Origin: Sequoia sempervirens
Lineage: Eukaryota > Streptophyta > Pinopsida > Cupressales > Cupressaceae
NCBI GenBank assembly: GCA_007258455.2
Contig: VDFB02296687.1
Location: forward strand, 30,096 to 94,095
Direction of reading: 5' to 3'
DNA: 64,000 nucleotides
Part shown: positions 22,111 to 33,645 of the stretch, in pieces
Layout of the letters: each line of letters begins with the position of its first letter
How positions within the stretch are numbered: position 1 is the first letter of the stretch
The notes under the pieces: generated by a model
What the model was told of the DNA's origin: nothing
The model's input: the letters and a program-made list of their open reading frames with translations, nothing else
The model's database searches: none
Made by a program: the position numbers and the translations under genes

Positions 22111-23062
22111 TAAAGTCATTCATATGTGAACTTTTTTTTCTTTTGAACCAATACCTCAAATCATTATTCATACAAACTATGTTTCTAATACATAGGATTT
22201 TGTTGGCTTTACAGGAAACTAGGAATAGAGGAGCAGAGATTTACATTGTTCAGACTTTTACTTTTTCACCTTTCCATGCTCCAAGACATTTCACTGGTTC
22301 TCACATGTTACAGACATCTTTGGTTTAAAAATACTTTATTGCTATTATACATTTAGACACTTCTATAGGTTACTATGTTAAAGTATTCTAGAATATGGAC
22401 ATCTGAAACTCTGATTTTGTTTTTGCACCTATGAAGACAATGGTTCTCTATGTACATCTGACATATATGTTCAATAATTATTATCTCTCCATGTATAATG
22501 CCATTCAAACTATATAGTTTAAATGTTCCCTTTTGCATTCTGTCCTTCCTAGCTTTTCCAAAATTTGCTTTATGATTCTTATGCTTTCAAGAATTTATGG
22601 TGACCAGTTAGAAGTTGTTATGGTTGCACACTCTAGACCCATTAACAAGTTACTTGAGACAGTAAATGGTTATTTTCCTTTGGCTTTTTTCCATTTTTTG
22701 CTGTTATTGCAACCAAGTCTCACCCCTGCTTCTATGCATTGTACTTTATAGTCACTTTTCCATCATGTATTCTAATGTGTAGAGTACACTCCTGTATACA
22801 CAAATCCATTTGTTGCTTTCACTGCATATATGTGTATTCACATGTATATATGCTTATATGTCCATATGCACATACGCACATGTTCATGTGTCCATGTATT
22901 CATTTAAGCTTCTACGTATCCCTGTATGCAACTGCGTATACATGCGTCCATGCATTTATGGATATGCCACTCTAGCCTTCTACCAATTTATTATGTTATA
23001 TGGATAATGCATATAGTAACACTAATTAACACTAATTAACTATTTCATTGTACATAGTAACT
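22111..23062. other. Downstream Helitron flank and TATG array, no gene
   Basis: No coding domain. About 22,590-22,690 has a forward fragment of the repeat A tail. About 22,800-22,965 is another degenerate TATG/CATA array. The Helitron right end should lie in or near this stretch but was not recognised. Confidence 0.45.
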
Positions 23063-23064
23063 AT

Positions 23065-23375
23065 TTTTCGTGAATGCCAGATAAGCTTATGTGTATTAGG
23101 ATACATATATACTGACACTAAAAACTACTGATTTATGATCTCTATTGTCCAATTTTCGTAGACATGTTACTATTGCAATCAAGTGTATAAAGCATTCATG
23201 TTCAAAGAAATTAGATACAGGAATGGCAATATGTTACACAACCTTGTCTTATGCCTTTATAGCAGTTTTTTCATTGCATTTCAAGAATACCAGAAACTAG
23301 AATTTTATTCATATTATTTCCATCTATGGCATTTACAGCTTTTCCAATAATTATTACAAGCCTAGCGTTTACTGT
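23065..23375 (-). repeat. Repeat F, copy 2 (reversed)
   Basis: Reverse complement of 7,755-8,075 with scattered substitutions. It includes the TATGTTACACAACCTTGTCT block. Confidence 0.8.
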
Positions 23376-23404
23376 TGAATAGTTCTATTGTTCATGTGAT
23401 GCCT

Positions 23405-23695
23405 ACAACATTGTACCCTGGCCAAAGTACCCTGGACACACGTGGCCTCCAAGCGATTTCACTGCCTTCACCTTGAGCCAGATGCCATTCAATGCATTTA
23501 ATTTAAATACATGTATCATGTACGTCTACCCACCAGTTTGATAAACTATGCCTTTGCTTAATTTTAATTGATCAATTTATGCGCTCGCAGTTTCCTGATA
23601 TTTTAATGCATTTAATCTGCATTCATGGACTACGTACCTCTAGCCGCTACCTTTTAAACTATGCCTTTGCTTAAATTTATTTAATCAATTTCTTT
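23405..23695 (-). repeat. Repeat A, copy A4 (reversed, partial)
   Basis: Reversed inner half of repeat A, from the CCAAAGTACCCTGG block through CTACGTACCTCTAGCCGCTAC to TTAAATTTATTTAATCAATT, where it is truncated. Confidence 0.8.
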
Positions 23696-23869
23696 GACTA
23701 CATTTCTTTGACAAGTTTTTTTGAACAATTTGCTTCCCCTCTATTGGTTTCCATATTTTTCATATGTGCCTATGAGCACATTAACCATAACAGGTCACAA
23801 AATTCCTTTATCCTATATGCTTTCATCATAGCATGAAAGCTCAAAGCAATTGCAAATTCTAGGTTTTCA

Positions 23870-24390
23870 GAGCACAAGCTTATAGAACACAAAAACAACA
23901 CACACAAAGTAATAAAGATGCATAGCAAGTGGCTTAACTCTATATTAAATGGCCAAAGTACCCTGTCCATCCATGTTCACCAAGCAACACCAGTGCATTC
24001 ACCTCCAGCCAGATGTCATTTAATGCATTTACTTTGCATTCATGCATTGCGCTTACATTTTCCTGATATTTTAATGCATTTAATCTGCATTCATGGATTA
24101 CGTACCTCTAGCCGCCAACTTTTAAACTATGCCTTTGCTTAAATTTATTTAATCAATTTATGCGTTTGCATTTTCCCGAATTTTTAAAACGAAAATGATT
24201 TATAAAGCTACTCGGACGAATAGAAAAATAGATAAATGCCAATTTTCCAATATATAAAATAGCTCTCCAAATGCAAACTGTACCAAAAAAAAAAAGTAAT
24301 ATGTTCAATGGAAAAATGTGATTGGCCAATGCTGCCGGTTAAAAGCATTCCGGGAAAATGCATAGGAAAATTTAGAATACGTTCACAGGA
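23870..24390 (-). repeat. Repeat A, copy A5 (reversed)
   Basis: It reproduces, reversed, nearly the whole of 497-1,050, through the AAATAGATAAATGC block and the poly-A that answers the poly-T of A1. A deletion near 24,050 joins two parts of the unit. Confidence 0.8.
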
Positions 24391-24394
24391 AAGA

Positions 24395-24545
24395 GCTTTT
24401 GATTCTGAATCCATATGCATACTTTGATTCAAACTAGTGGATGAAGGTACATAATGCACTGGTGCAAGCTCAATGCATTCAATGGCATCTGGCTATAGGG
24501 ACCGCTATTTGCATTGCTAGTTACTCTTTCAATATATAACAAGGT
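24395..24545 (+). repeat. Repeat C fragment (forward)
   Basis: Matches 3,180-3,310: GATTCTGAATCCATATGCAT, then a CAATGCATTCAATGGCATCTG-like part and TTTCAATATATAACAA. Confidence 0.7.
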
Positions 24546-24689
24546 TCAAGGAGAAAACTCTCATTACCACACATGTTGACATAATTTTTGTTCCAAACCT
24601 CTCTTTATGAGACCGCTTTGCAGTAATAAAAAAAATATAAACTTTACAAGCCTCGCATGCAACCATGCATCTTTCTTGCAGTAACACTT

Positions 24690-25155
24690 CTACATGCATC
24701 CATGTGTACTACAATACATGTATCTATGTGCACATGTAGCCATGGATATAAGTATCTATGCAACTTCATATGCAATCCATGGATATTTCCATACATGTAT
24801 ATTTAAGCATTTATGTATCCTACTATGCATCTATCTATCTATCCATGTAACTATGTTTCTATGTATTCTTCTACCTTTAGATGCATCCACGCATATATGT
24901 ATGTCTTTACTACTTTCCAGATTAAAAAAAAACAACTTTGGAAACATCAACTTCCAGAATTAAATACCAATATGCACAGAGTCATCATATTACTCTAACT
25001 AGATGATTGTGAACTACATGTTACCTATGCAATCTAAATTCTAGAGATACATACCATCCTTATGCACCTATGCACAAATACATACTGTCTAACATATATA
25101 CATAATTACATGTACACATATACACATGCAAACCTGTATACATGGATGCATACAA
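24690..25155. repeat. Degenerate TATG/CATA arrays
   Basis: Two arrays (about 24,690-24,900 and 25,050-25,155) separated by ~150 bp of other sequence. The second resembles the array inside the long inverted repeat arms (TACATGGATGCATACAAAGA). Confidence 0.8.
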
Positions 25156-25419
25156 AGACTATGTTTCATGGGATTATTAAGGAGTTCAGCTACTTTCTAT
25201 ATGGTTCCATACTTTGCATGTATGCCAATGAGGACAATAATTACAGTATCCAGAACCAGAAACCAGTTACTTGAGGCAATAAATACTTTCTTTCCTAAGT
25301 TTTCATTTACTTTAGAGGTTTAAAGCACACAGTGAGATTAGCAATGTGAGCAAATATACTTTCTTTCCTTAGTTTTCTTTTACTTGCTCATTCCTTCCAA
25401 AGCTCTCTTTATAGCATAG

Positions 25420-25945
25420 TTGTGCATTGTCTCCAAGACTCACATGAATCCTTGGTATTTCAAGAAAAGATTCAATTGGATAACACTAAAATTGATCTAA
25501 ACTATGATTTTATAATCAAAGTATCCAAATGCACTACAACAATCCGAAACCCAACTTCCATTTAACATGTACAATGACAATAAACAAAACGAAAAATGCA
25601 TTTGCTTCAAAGTTTTTAAAGCAGTTTCAAGAGATTGTCTAGCCATTGTCCAAAATATAGTTTTCTATTAGCATAGTCCTTCAACCTTCTTTAGGTCTGA
25701 CTGCTACTTTGTTAATTCATTCTCATTGAAAAGTCAAAATGTGAAATGTTCCCAAGGATAATTATACTTTTTTATCTCTTTTAATTGTTATATATTCAAA
25801 GACTAAATAGCAATCCAAACAGCCTCCCCTCTAGTCAGATGCAATTCAATGCATTAATTTTGTATCAATGAACTGTGTACTTTCAGCCACTACTTTTAAT
25901 CAAAGTATGCATATGGATTCAGAATCAAACTCTCAAAATAAATGC
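25420..25945 (-). repeat. Repeat C, copy C2 (reversed)
   Basis: Reverse complement of repeat C sequence around 3,180-3,900. Landmarks are TTCATTTCAAG-like and GATCTAAACTATGATTTTATAA, ending with ATATGGATTCAGAATCAAAC. Confidence 0.75.
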
Positions 25946-25959
25946 ATATATAAATGTGT

Positions 25960-26220
25960 CTTTCTCCTCATTTCATAATGTATCTATGTATCCATAGGTG
26001 CAATTATGCATATATCAATTTGTGCATATTTCTTGTTATCTCTTTATGCATCTGTCTATATATGTATTGTTGTATCTATGGGTACATGTATACCTTCATT
26101 TATGTATATATGCGCCTATGAATTGCATACACACATCCATGTATATATGCATCTATCAATAACTTGCATGGATACATGTATATATGCATCTATGGATTCA
26201 TGCACCCATGTATATATGAC
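25960..26220. repeat. Degenerate TATG/CATA array
   Basis: About 260 bp of 4-bp-step sequence between the reversed C copies. Confidence 0.8.
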
Positions 26221-26229
26221 AGCTCATTG

Positions 26230-26770
26230 GTTCTAAAGCTCTCTTTATAGGACAATTGTGCATTGCCTGCAAGACTCAGATGAATCCTTTGTATTTCAAG
26301 AAGAGATTCGAATGGATAACACTTAAAATGATCTAAACTATGATTTTATAATCAAAGTATACAAATACATTGTAACAATACAAAACCTGACTTCCATTTA
26401 AGATGTACAGTGAAAGTAAACAGAAGCAAAAATGCATTTGCTTCAAAGTTTCTAGAGCAATGTCAACAGATTGTCTAGCCATTGTTCAAAATATAGTTTT
26501 CTATCAGCATAGTCCTTGAAGTTTCTGTAGGTCTCACTGCTACTTTGTTAATTGACTTTGATTGAAAGGTCAAAATGTGGAATGTTCCCATGGATACTTA
26601 TACTTACTTCTCTGTTTTGATTGTTATATATTCAAAGACTGTTTAGCAATCCAAGCAGTTTCCCCTTTGGTCAGATGCCATTCAATGCATTTATTTTGTT
26701 TCAGTAAACTATGTACCTCAGCCACTAGTTTAAATCAAAATTATGCATATGGATTCAGAATCAAACTCCC
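26230..26770 (-). repeat. Repeat C, copy C3 (reversed)
   Basis: A second reversed copy, parallel to 25,420-25,945 and again followed by a TATG array (26,775-27,025). Repeat C and array together form a ~750-bp unit present twice in tandem. Confidence 0.75.
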
Positions 26771-26774
26771 TAAG

Positions 26775-27025
26775 TAAATGCATATGTATCTATGTATCCA
26801 TAGATGCAGCCATGCATATAACGATTTATGCATATCTTGCCATCTCTACATGCATCTGTCTATATATGTATGACTGTGTCTATGGGTGCATGTATACATT
26901 GATTTATGCATATATGCACCTATGAATTGCATACACACATCCACCTATATATGTATCTTTCGATATTTTGCATGGATACATGTATATATGCATGTGTGGA
27001 CTAATGCATCCATGTATTGGTCTTT
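26775..27025. repeat. Degenerate TATG/CATA array
   Basis: Aligns with the 25,960-26,220 array, sharing CATGGATACATGTATATATG and a preceding GAATTGCATACACACATCCA. Confidence 0.8.
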
Positions 27026-27029
27026 CTCT

Positions 27030-27345
27030 TTGTCTTTGGCCAAATGGCCACTAATCGCCAAAGTATCCTAGCCGCCCATGGCCGTCAAGCAATTCCAGTG
27101 CCTTCTCCACCTCCCACATGCCATATAATGCATTTGCTTCAATTATTTTCATCCCTCCATGTGTTCGCATTTTCCTGATATTTCAATGCATTTAATTTGC
27201 ATTCAAGTAGCACATATTTCTACTCACTAGTTATATAAACTATGCCTTTGCTTAAGTTTATTTAATCAATCTATGCAATTTCATTTCACTAATTTTCAAT
27301 AACAACAATAATTTATAAAGCTATTCAGATAAATAGAAACAACTA
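27030..27345 (-). repeat. Repeat A, copy A6 (reversed, diverged)
   Basis: Reversed and the most diverged copy of repeat A. Recognisable parts are CCAAAGTATCCTAGCCGCCC, TTTCCTGATATTTCAATGCA and AATTTATAAAGCTATTC. Confidence 0.7.
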
Positions 27346-27419
27346 AATGCTAATTTTCCAATCTTGATTTATCAGAATAGTGCTAGTTTTCCAATATAGC
27401 AAAATTAAAGGTTATATGT

Positions 27420-27680
27420 TGACATACATTTATGCATATTGTCCATACATGCATATATGGATATATGACTTCATCCATATTTGCATATGTATATGAATAC
27501 ATCCTTCCATGTAACATACGCATTTGTACCTATATCCAAATATGCATACATCCATGTATACATGTGTTCATATGTCCATCTCTCCATGTAGTTCTGTTTT
27601 CAGTGTATACATGTGTCTGTTGATGCATCCATGCATATACCTGTGGTTAGCTTTACGTATTTATCTCTCCATGTATTTAA
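27420..27680. repeat. Degenerate TATG/CATA array
   Basis: Same kind of 4-bp-step sequence as at 10,420. It grades into T-rich, CCAT-containing sequence. Confidence 0.75.
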
Positions 27681-27794
27681 TGTTCTCCACTCCATCAGCA
27701 TTCACATGTTCTCTGTTTTTATGTTCTTCCATATTTATTTTTTCCATAGTGTATGCATAACAACATTATATTTTTATATCCACTCTTCTATTGT

Positions 27795-28610
27795 TGCATT
27801 TCAAGGAAGCTCAAGGATCTCACTACTTTGTTCAGTATGAAGGAGAGTGAGAAATGCAACATGGGTCTCTTTCCTATGTTTATATTGACGGACTCAGCCC
27901 TATGATGATTTTTAAAAGCATAACCAATACCAAACTAGACATTCTTCCACCCCTTGTTACAAGAAATAATAACTTCATACCCTATTGATTCCATTTATTA
28001 TCATTTCCACCCTTGCACGTCCTTTCTTCTCAAATCTAATACATTCCAAAATCCAATTATTTGCTTCTATTGCCTCATACCAATGTGTTGCATTCCTCTT
28101 TTCACTAAATCCAGCACTCTCATTGAAATTTTAATTTCTTCCATTTAATTGTAAGCATATAACTTCCAAACAATAAATTCACACCATTTACATTCGCATT
28201 CATTCTCATATCCACCATCCCATATCCTTGCCTCCCATGTCAAATACTTTTCATAACTTATTCATACACCTTATTTGCATCTCACCCTTTTCTCAATTCA
28301 CTCCCTTTGTTCCACTCACATAACTCATTCTTCTTTTTAACATTCACATATCTTTATCTATCTACACCTCAAATATACCTTCATCCATCACAACAAAATT
28401 CACACCATACCAAACAAAGAAAAAGATGAAGAAAATATCAAGGTTATGCAAATAAACACTGAGGGCTTCAAAAATAACACTCATAACATATAGTTCTATT
28501 CAAGAGTTATTTTCATAATGCCTTTTGTAAACCTTGTTTATTACAGATCCCTAAAAGCGCGTATAACAGTTTCTTCAAGCCTATAATGTGTAATCAGATT
28601 TAACAAATAT
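27795..28610 (+). repeat. Repeat G, copy 1
   Basis: An ~810-bp block repeated directly at 30,478-31,290. Shared landmarks are CAGCCCTATGATGATTTT, CTTCATACCCTAT, AAATTCACACCATACCAAA and ATATCAAGGTTATGCAA followed by AACACTGAGGGCTT. It is pyrimidine-rich. No domain-bearing frame is seen. Confidence 0.8.
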
Positions 28611-29952
28611 TGCTTTTCGCTTTTTACTCTGTCCGATGCAACAAATCCAAGTAGAGTTTCATAGTGCTTTAAGGCAATTGTATACTTTGATTATAAATTC
28701 ATATTTTAAACTACTTTTAGTATTGTTTATTCAAATTTTTGTGTTGAAATGCTAAGGTTTCATCTATGTTTGATAGGAATTATTGTTTATAAGATGTTGT
28801 GACATACATTAATTGGATGTATCTCATCATCTTTCTTATCAGGATGCTAACAACCTTGATTTGTATCTGTCCTTCAATGTATCTGGATGCTATGAACTAT
28901 GAATTCTACTTGCATATCGCTTGCTTGTACAAGTAATAGTAAGCGCTACACAATGGTAGAAATCACAACTCATAGTATTCATATACACCCATGCACAAAT
29001 ACATGGTATTCAACACATTAACACCAACATGGTTTTCTAGGGCTTGTTTCTTACTTGCCTTTGATTGATAGTTCAAATGCACACAAAGCTAATTGCAATC
29101 ACTTCTTTCTTTGAATTGCTAGGTACTTAAAGGCTAACTAGCAATTGCCTAATTATTTAGATATGGGACAATACAAGGATGAATAATAAAATATGAACTT
29201 GCCTAAATGATCATGAATGATAGAGTTATTTGGTAAAATGCTACATATACTGTGAAATTTAAGCTTCAAAGACTGCCACTGAACAGCAAAAGCTTCAAAA
29301 CTCTCAGTTAACATGTAAAGGGCTGAGAAATATTGATTTGCTAACTGAATGGGGTCATTTTACTTAAATTATTTAGCACTTATTCTTAACTGTTTAATCG
29401 CAATATGACTGGATGGCTAGCTGGCGCCATCCACAAAAAAGCATTTAAAGCAAATGCAACAGTAATCTGTTATATATACACATACATACATGGCAACATA
29501 GATACATGCATTCATATATACATAATTGCATGCACACATATATACATGCAAACCTGTATGCATGGATGCATACAAAGACTATGTTTCATGGGATTATTGA
29601 AGAGTTAACTTGCTTTCTATATGTTTCCATATTTTCCATGTGTGCCTATGAGGACAATAACCACAATATTTAATAGTATTCCTCTATCCTTGATAACAGC
29701 TCATTGGTTCCAAAGCTCTCTCTATAGAACAGCTTTACATTGCCTACAAGACTCAGATGAATCCTTCGTATTTCAAGGAAAGATTTGAATCAATAACACT
29801 TAAAATGATCTAAACTATTACTTTACAATCAAAGTATCCAAATGCATTGCAACAATGTCAAACCCAAGTTCCATTTAAGATGTACAATGAAAGTAAATAG
29901 AAGGGAAAATGCATTTGCTTTAAAGTTTGTACAACAATTTCAACAGGTTGCA
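28604..29952 (-). repeat. Right arm of the long inverted repeat
   Basis: Reverse complement of 3,671-5,030, colinear over its full length including the TATG array (about 29,465-29,575) and the TGGCTAGCTGGCGCCATCCA region. A B-unit piece sits at its outer (left) end, as in the left arm. Confidence 0.85.
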
Positions 29953-30477
29953 CATGCATTTATAGATTGTTCTTTTTGTACCAAATTACATGGACACATC
30001 TATACATTTTACCATGCACAAATGTTCACATGGATCCATATATTTATGCATTCCTTTGATATATGCTTTGCTGGTATATAATTTGTTTTCCCTGTTTTCC
30101 TTTCGCTTCCTACTTCAAATGCTACTTGAGCATCGCTATGCTTTCACAGATTTGTATTTTTACTTGATTTCACTGTTTTCCATTCAAATTTCTTGTTCAC
30201 ATGTCATGTATGCTTTACACTCTTTGCATTCTGTGAACATGCATACATCTATACATGCATACCTCAAGCGTTGTTAAAAATGTTTAAGATTATTTGCATT
30301 CAATACTTCAAACAAAATAATAATACATTTTTGCTTCGTCAATAAGGTCATAAAGGAAATTTGTTACTGCGAATGTGGACATGCACCCATGTAAAGGTGC
30401 TAATGTTCATTGTTGTTTCTCTTTTCACTCTTGCACCCTTAAATATCAATATATTTTTTTATCTATTCATCTCTTGT
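29953..30477. repeat. Repeat H, copy 1, and spacer
   Basis: About 29,975-30,130 resembles 31,425-31,640 and 31,905-32,105 (ACATGGATCCATAT, CCTTT(G/C)ATATATGC, TTTTCCCTGTTTTC). No gene is visible. Confidence 0.55.
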
Positions 30478-31320
30478 CACATTTCGAGGAAGCTCAAGGA
30501 TCTTGGAACTTTGTTTAGTCCAAAGGAGAGTGAGAAATGAGACACTAGTCTTTCTTTTATATTTGTATTGAGACATTCAGCCCTATGATGATTTTAAAAA
30601 GCATAACCAATAACAAAATACAAATTCTTCCACCCTTGCTTGAAACAAAAGTTCACTTCATACCCTATCGAATCCACTCATTTCCATTTCCACCCGTGCA
30701 CATCATTTCTTCTCAAATCAAATACATTTCAAAATACATTTATATGCTTCTCTTGCATCACACCAATGTCTTACATTCCTTTTTTTTTCTCAATCCAACT
30801 CACTCATTCAATTTTTTATATCTTGCATTTAATTTTAAGCGTATAACTTGAAGATGATAAATTCATATAATTTACATGCCATTCATTCTCACATCCAATT
30901 TCACATATCATTCCTTCCCATATCTAATACTTTCCATAAGGCATTTATATACCTTACTTGCATTACATCATTCTCTCAATTCCTTCTCTTTGTTGCACTT
31001 ACATGACTCATACTTCTTTACCACCCTTACACATCTTTATCTATCTATAGCTCAAATACACCTTCATCCATTAGAACAAAATTCACACCATACCAAAGGA
31101 AAAATTGAAAAAAATATCAAGGTTATGCAATTAAACACTGAGGGCTTTCAAAATAACTATGACAACATAGAGTTGTATTCAGGACTTCCTTTGAAAATGT
31201 TTTATACTATATCATGTTTATTGCAGATAACTAAGAGCACATATCATAGTTTCTTGGAGGCTAAAATGTATAGTCAATTTTTGTAAATATTTACATATAT
31301 CCATGCATTCAAGTGCATTG
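30478..31320 (+). repeat. Repeat G, copy 2
   Basis: Direct copy of 27,795-28,610. A third, partial copy of its end lies at about 31,620-31,800 (TTACAGATTCCTAAAAGCTCATA). The open frame at 30,876-31,286 is low-complexity and not taken as a gene. Confidence 0.8.
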
Positions 31321-31424
31321 TTGGATATCCTTAATACACTTGGCCAAAAAACAATAATGTATGATTCTTTTGTTCCGATCATAAATGTTCTTTTTATATC
31401 TCTCAAATGCAAATTGTTTCAGAC

Positions 31425-32230
31425 ATTTTTCTAGCTTTCTGCACATAGGCATATATACATTCTTGTTTACTTACCAACTTGCATGGCCACATGTACACAT
31501 AGATCAATGCATTTATGTTTACCTTCATCCGTACATTTATGTATTCCCTCGATATATGCATTGCTAATAAATAGTAAATTTTCCCTGTCTTCTTTTATTT
31601 CATATTGCAAATGCAAATTGAGTCTCATTGTTAAAATACAATTCTATTCAAGAGTTCTTTCCAAAACGTCTTTTCCAAATCCTGTTTCTTACAGATTCCT
31701 AAAAGCTCATATGACAATTCCTCCAAGACTATAATGTATATTCAGATTTCACAAATATTTACATGTATCCATGCATCCAAATGCATCATTAGATATATTT
31801 TATACACTTGTTCCACAAACACTGATGTATTGCTAGTTTGTTTCAATCAATAATGTTTTTCTACTTCTTGTTTAAGCTGTAACCTGTTTCTAACATTTCT
31901 AGCTTTATGGACACAGGCATATTTAGATTCTTCTTAACATACCAAGTTAAATGGGCACATGTACACATTCGTTCATGCATATGTCTTTACATGGATCCAT
32001 ATTTTAATGCTTTCCTTTCATATATGCATTCATACTAACTAGTTTATTTATCTTGTTTTCTTTCATTTAATACTGCAAATGCAATTTCAGCCTCATCACA
32101 CTTTCAGGCTTCCTCTGGTGCCGATGATGCTTTTCACTATTCTGTGCATTCTGTGCACATCACTAAATGTCTACATGCCTCCATGTACACTTTATGCATC
32201 AAGCATTGTTACAAACATTATAAGAATATT
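31425..32230 (+). repeat. Repeat H, copies 2 and 3, with partial G
   Basis: Two direct H copies (31,425-31,640 and 31,905-32,105) flank a partial G end. The GCACATGTACACA and ATATATGCATT landmarks are shared. No gene. Confidence 0.65.
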
Positions 32231-32384
32231 TTACTATAGATTATTATAATAATTTAATGTTTATACGCAAAGTGCTACAAAAATGTTGATTATTTTATTC
32301 TACCTGCATTTTATCTTACCTAATAAAATTCTTTATATCTTTTCTAATTAATTTTTTTTAAAAATATATACACAAAAAAATAAT

Positions 32385-32800
32385 CATTCGTAATTCATTA
32401 ACAACATTCAAATCTAATTTATAATAAAATCAACACATTTGTACAGTTTCATCTAAGAATTTATCGTAAAATTTTTTACACTTATCACATTTTCATAAGT
32501 TATACTATTACATTTTATGTTATATATACACAAATTTAATCTTAGGTAGTAAGATTCTTTATTATAATTTTGCAAATTACTTATTGTTTATTATATAAAC
32601 ACAAATTTTTATTCATATTACATAAACAATATTAAAATCTTATTTATAATAAAATCAATAGCTTCCTAGTCACTCATCTAACAATTTACTATAATATAAT
32701 TACATTTTTCTTTACACGAAAATATCTTATCATATTACATACACAATATTTAAATCTTATTTATAATAAAGTCAATAGCTTTATATAATACTAATCTTCA
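32385..32800. repeat. AT-rich tandem repeats
   Basis: Three diverged units share AATCTTATTTATAATAAA(A/G)TCAATAGC-like cores near 32,410, 32,638 and 32,753. The surrounding sequence is among the most AT-rich in the window. Confidence 0.7.
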
Positions 32801-33550
32801 CACTACATTAAAAAAAAAAACATTCATTAATCTTACAAAAGTTTATACTCAAATGAGCTACCCCTATCAATCTTCCACCTAACACTACTATTCATATTAG
32901 CACTTGCATATTGTAATATGAGCCATTTCACATGTCCCTATGGAACACGTTCCCCATGCATCCTACAAAATTTAAATACATTTATATTCCTACTTGCTAT
33001 CTCTAAACTTTTCCTAACTCCTAGCTACATCCATGCCTTTTACCTCTCGGCAGGAACTCGACGCTCGCGTCACTTGTTTAAGTCGTCGTTTATTGAAAGT
33101 TTTTTTTAAGCAAAAGGTGAGAGGTCTATATATATAATATTATATATATAATATTATATTACATATGAGTTCTAATCTAGATAATAAGATCATGAAACCC
33201 ATGCCATATAGATTATAGGCATAAAATGTATCAATGATAATCCTTGCTCTCCCCTGAGTGCTTACAAAACCTTGTGATCCCTATAATCACGAAAAACAGG
33301 AACCAACTTTCAGATAGTGATATATTGAAAGTTATATTTTTTTAAAAATAGGATGAACATTTATGAATCTAATTGGTTTTCTTCTATTGATTGTTTTATA
33401 TGATGGATGTTAGCATTACAAGAGAGTTCTTTGTGTTATCTATCATGGCCTAAAATTTAGAGATAGGTATATAAAACAATGAGCTCATTAGTCAATCTTC
33501 TATTAATGAAGCTTTCTTTATTACCTTACTATTGTCTATCTAGTTCTCAG
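32801..33550. other. AT-rich spacer without a gene
   Basis: It holds a TATATAATATTATATATAA palindromic run near 33,128-33,160 and one small CpG-containing patch at about 33,050-33,095. No domain-bearing frame. Confidence 0.45.
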
Positions 33551-33645
33551 AATGCACATTTGACCGTATTTATTAATAAATTGAAAATCAAATATAATGA
33601 ATTATTTATTTGCAATTAATTAATAAATACAATCAAATGTGCATT
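33551..33645. repeat. 95-bp hairpin (MITE-like)
   Basis: The arm AATGCACATTTGACCGTATT plus TATTAAT (from 33,551) is answered by ATTAATAAATACAATCAAAT plus GTGCATT (to 33,645) with a single clear mismatch across 27 bp and an AT-rich loop. Confidence 0.75.

Noticed and set aside
10420..27680. CRISPR-like or satellite interpretation of the TATG arrays
   Set aside because: There are no fixed-length repeats with unique spacers and no longer period; they are degenerate tetranucleotides.
24694..27760. Many overlapping small frames rich in Tyr, Met, His, Cys and Ile
   Set aside because: They are products of TATG/CATA arrays, which are open in several frames at once.
30876..31286. 136-codon + strand frame
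   Set aside because: Pyrimidine-rich low-complexity sequence in repeat G; copy 1 does not preserve the frame.
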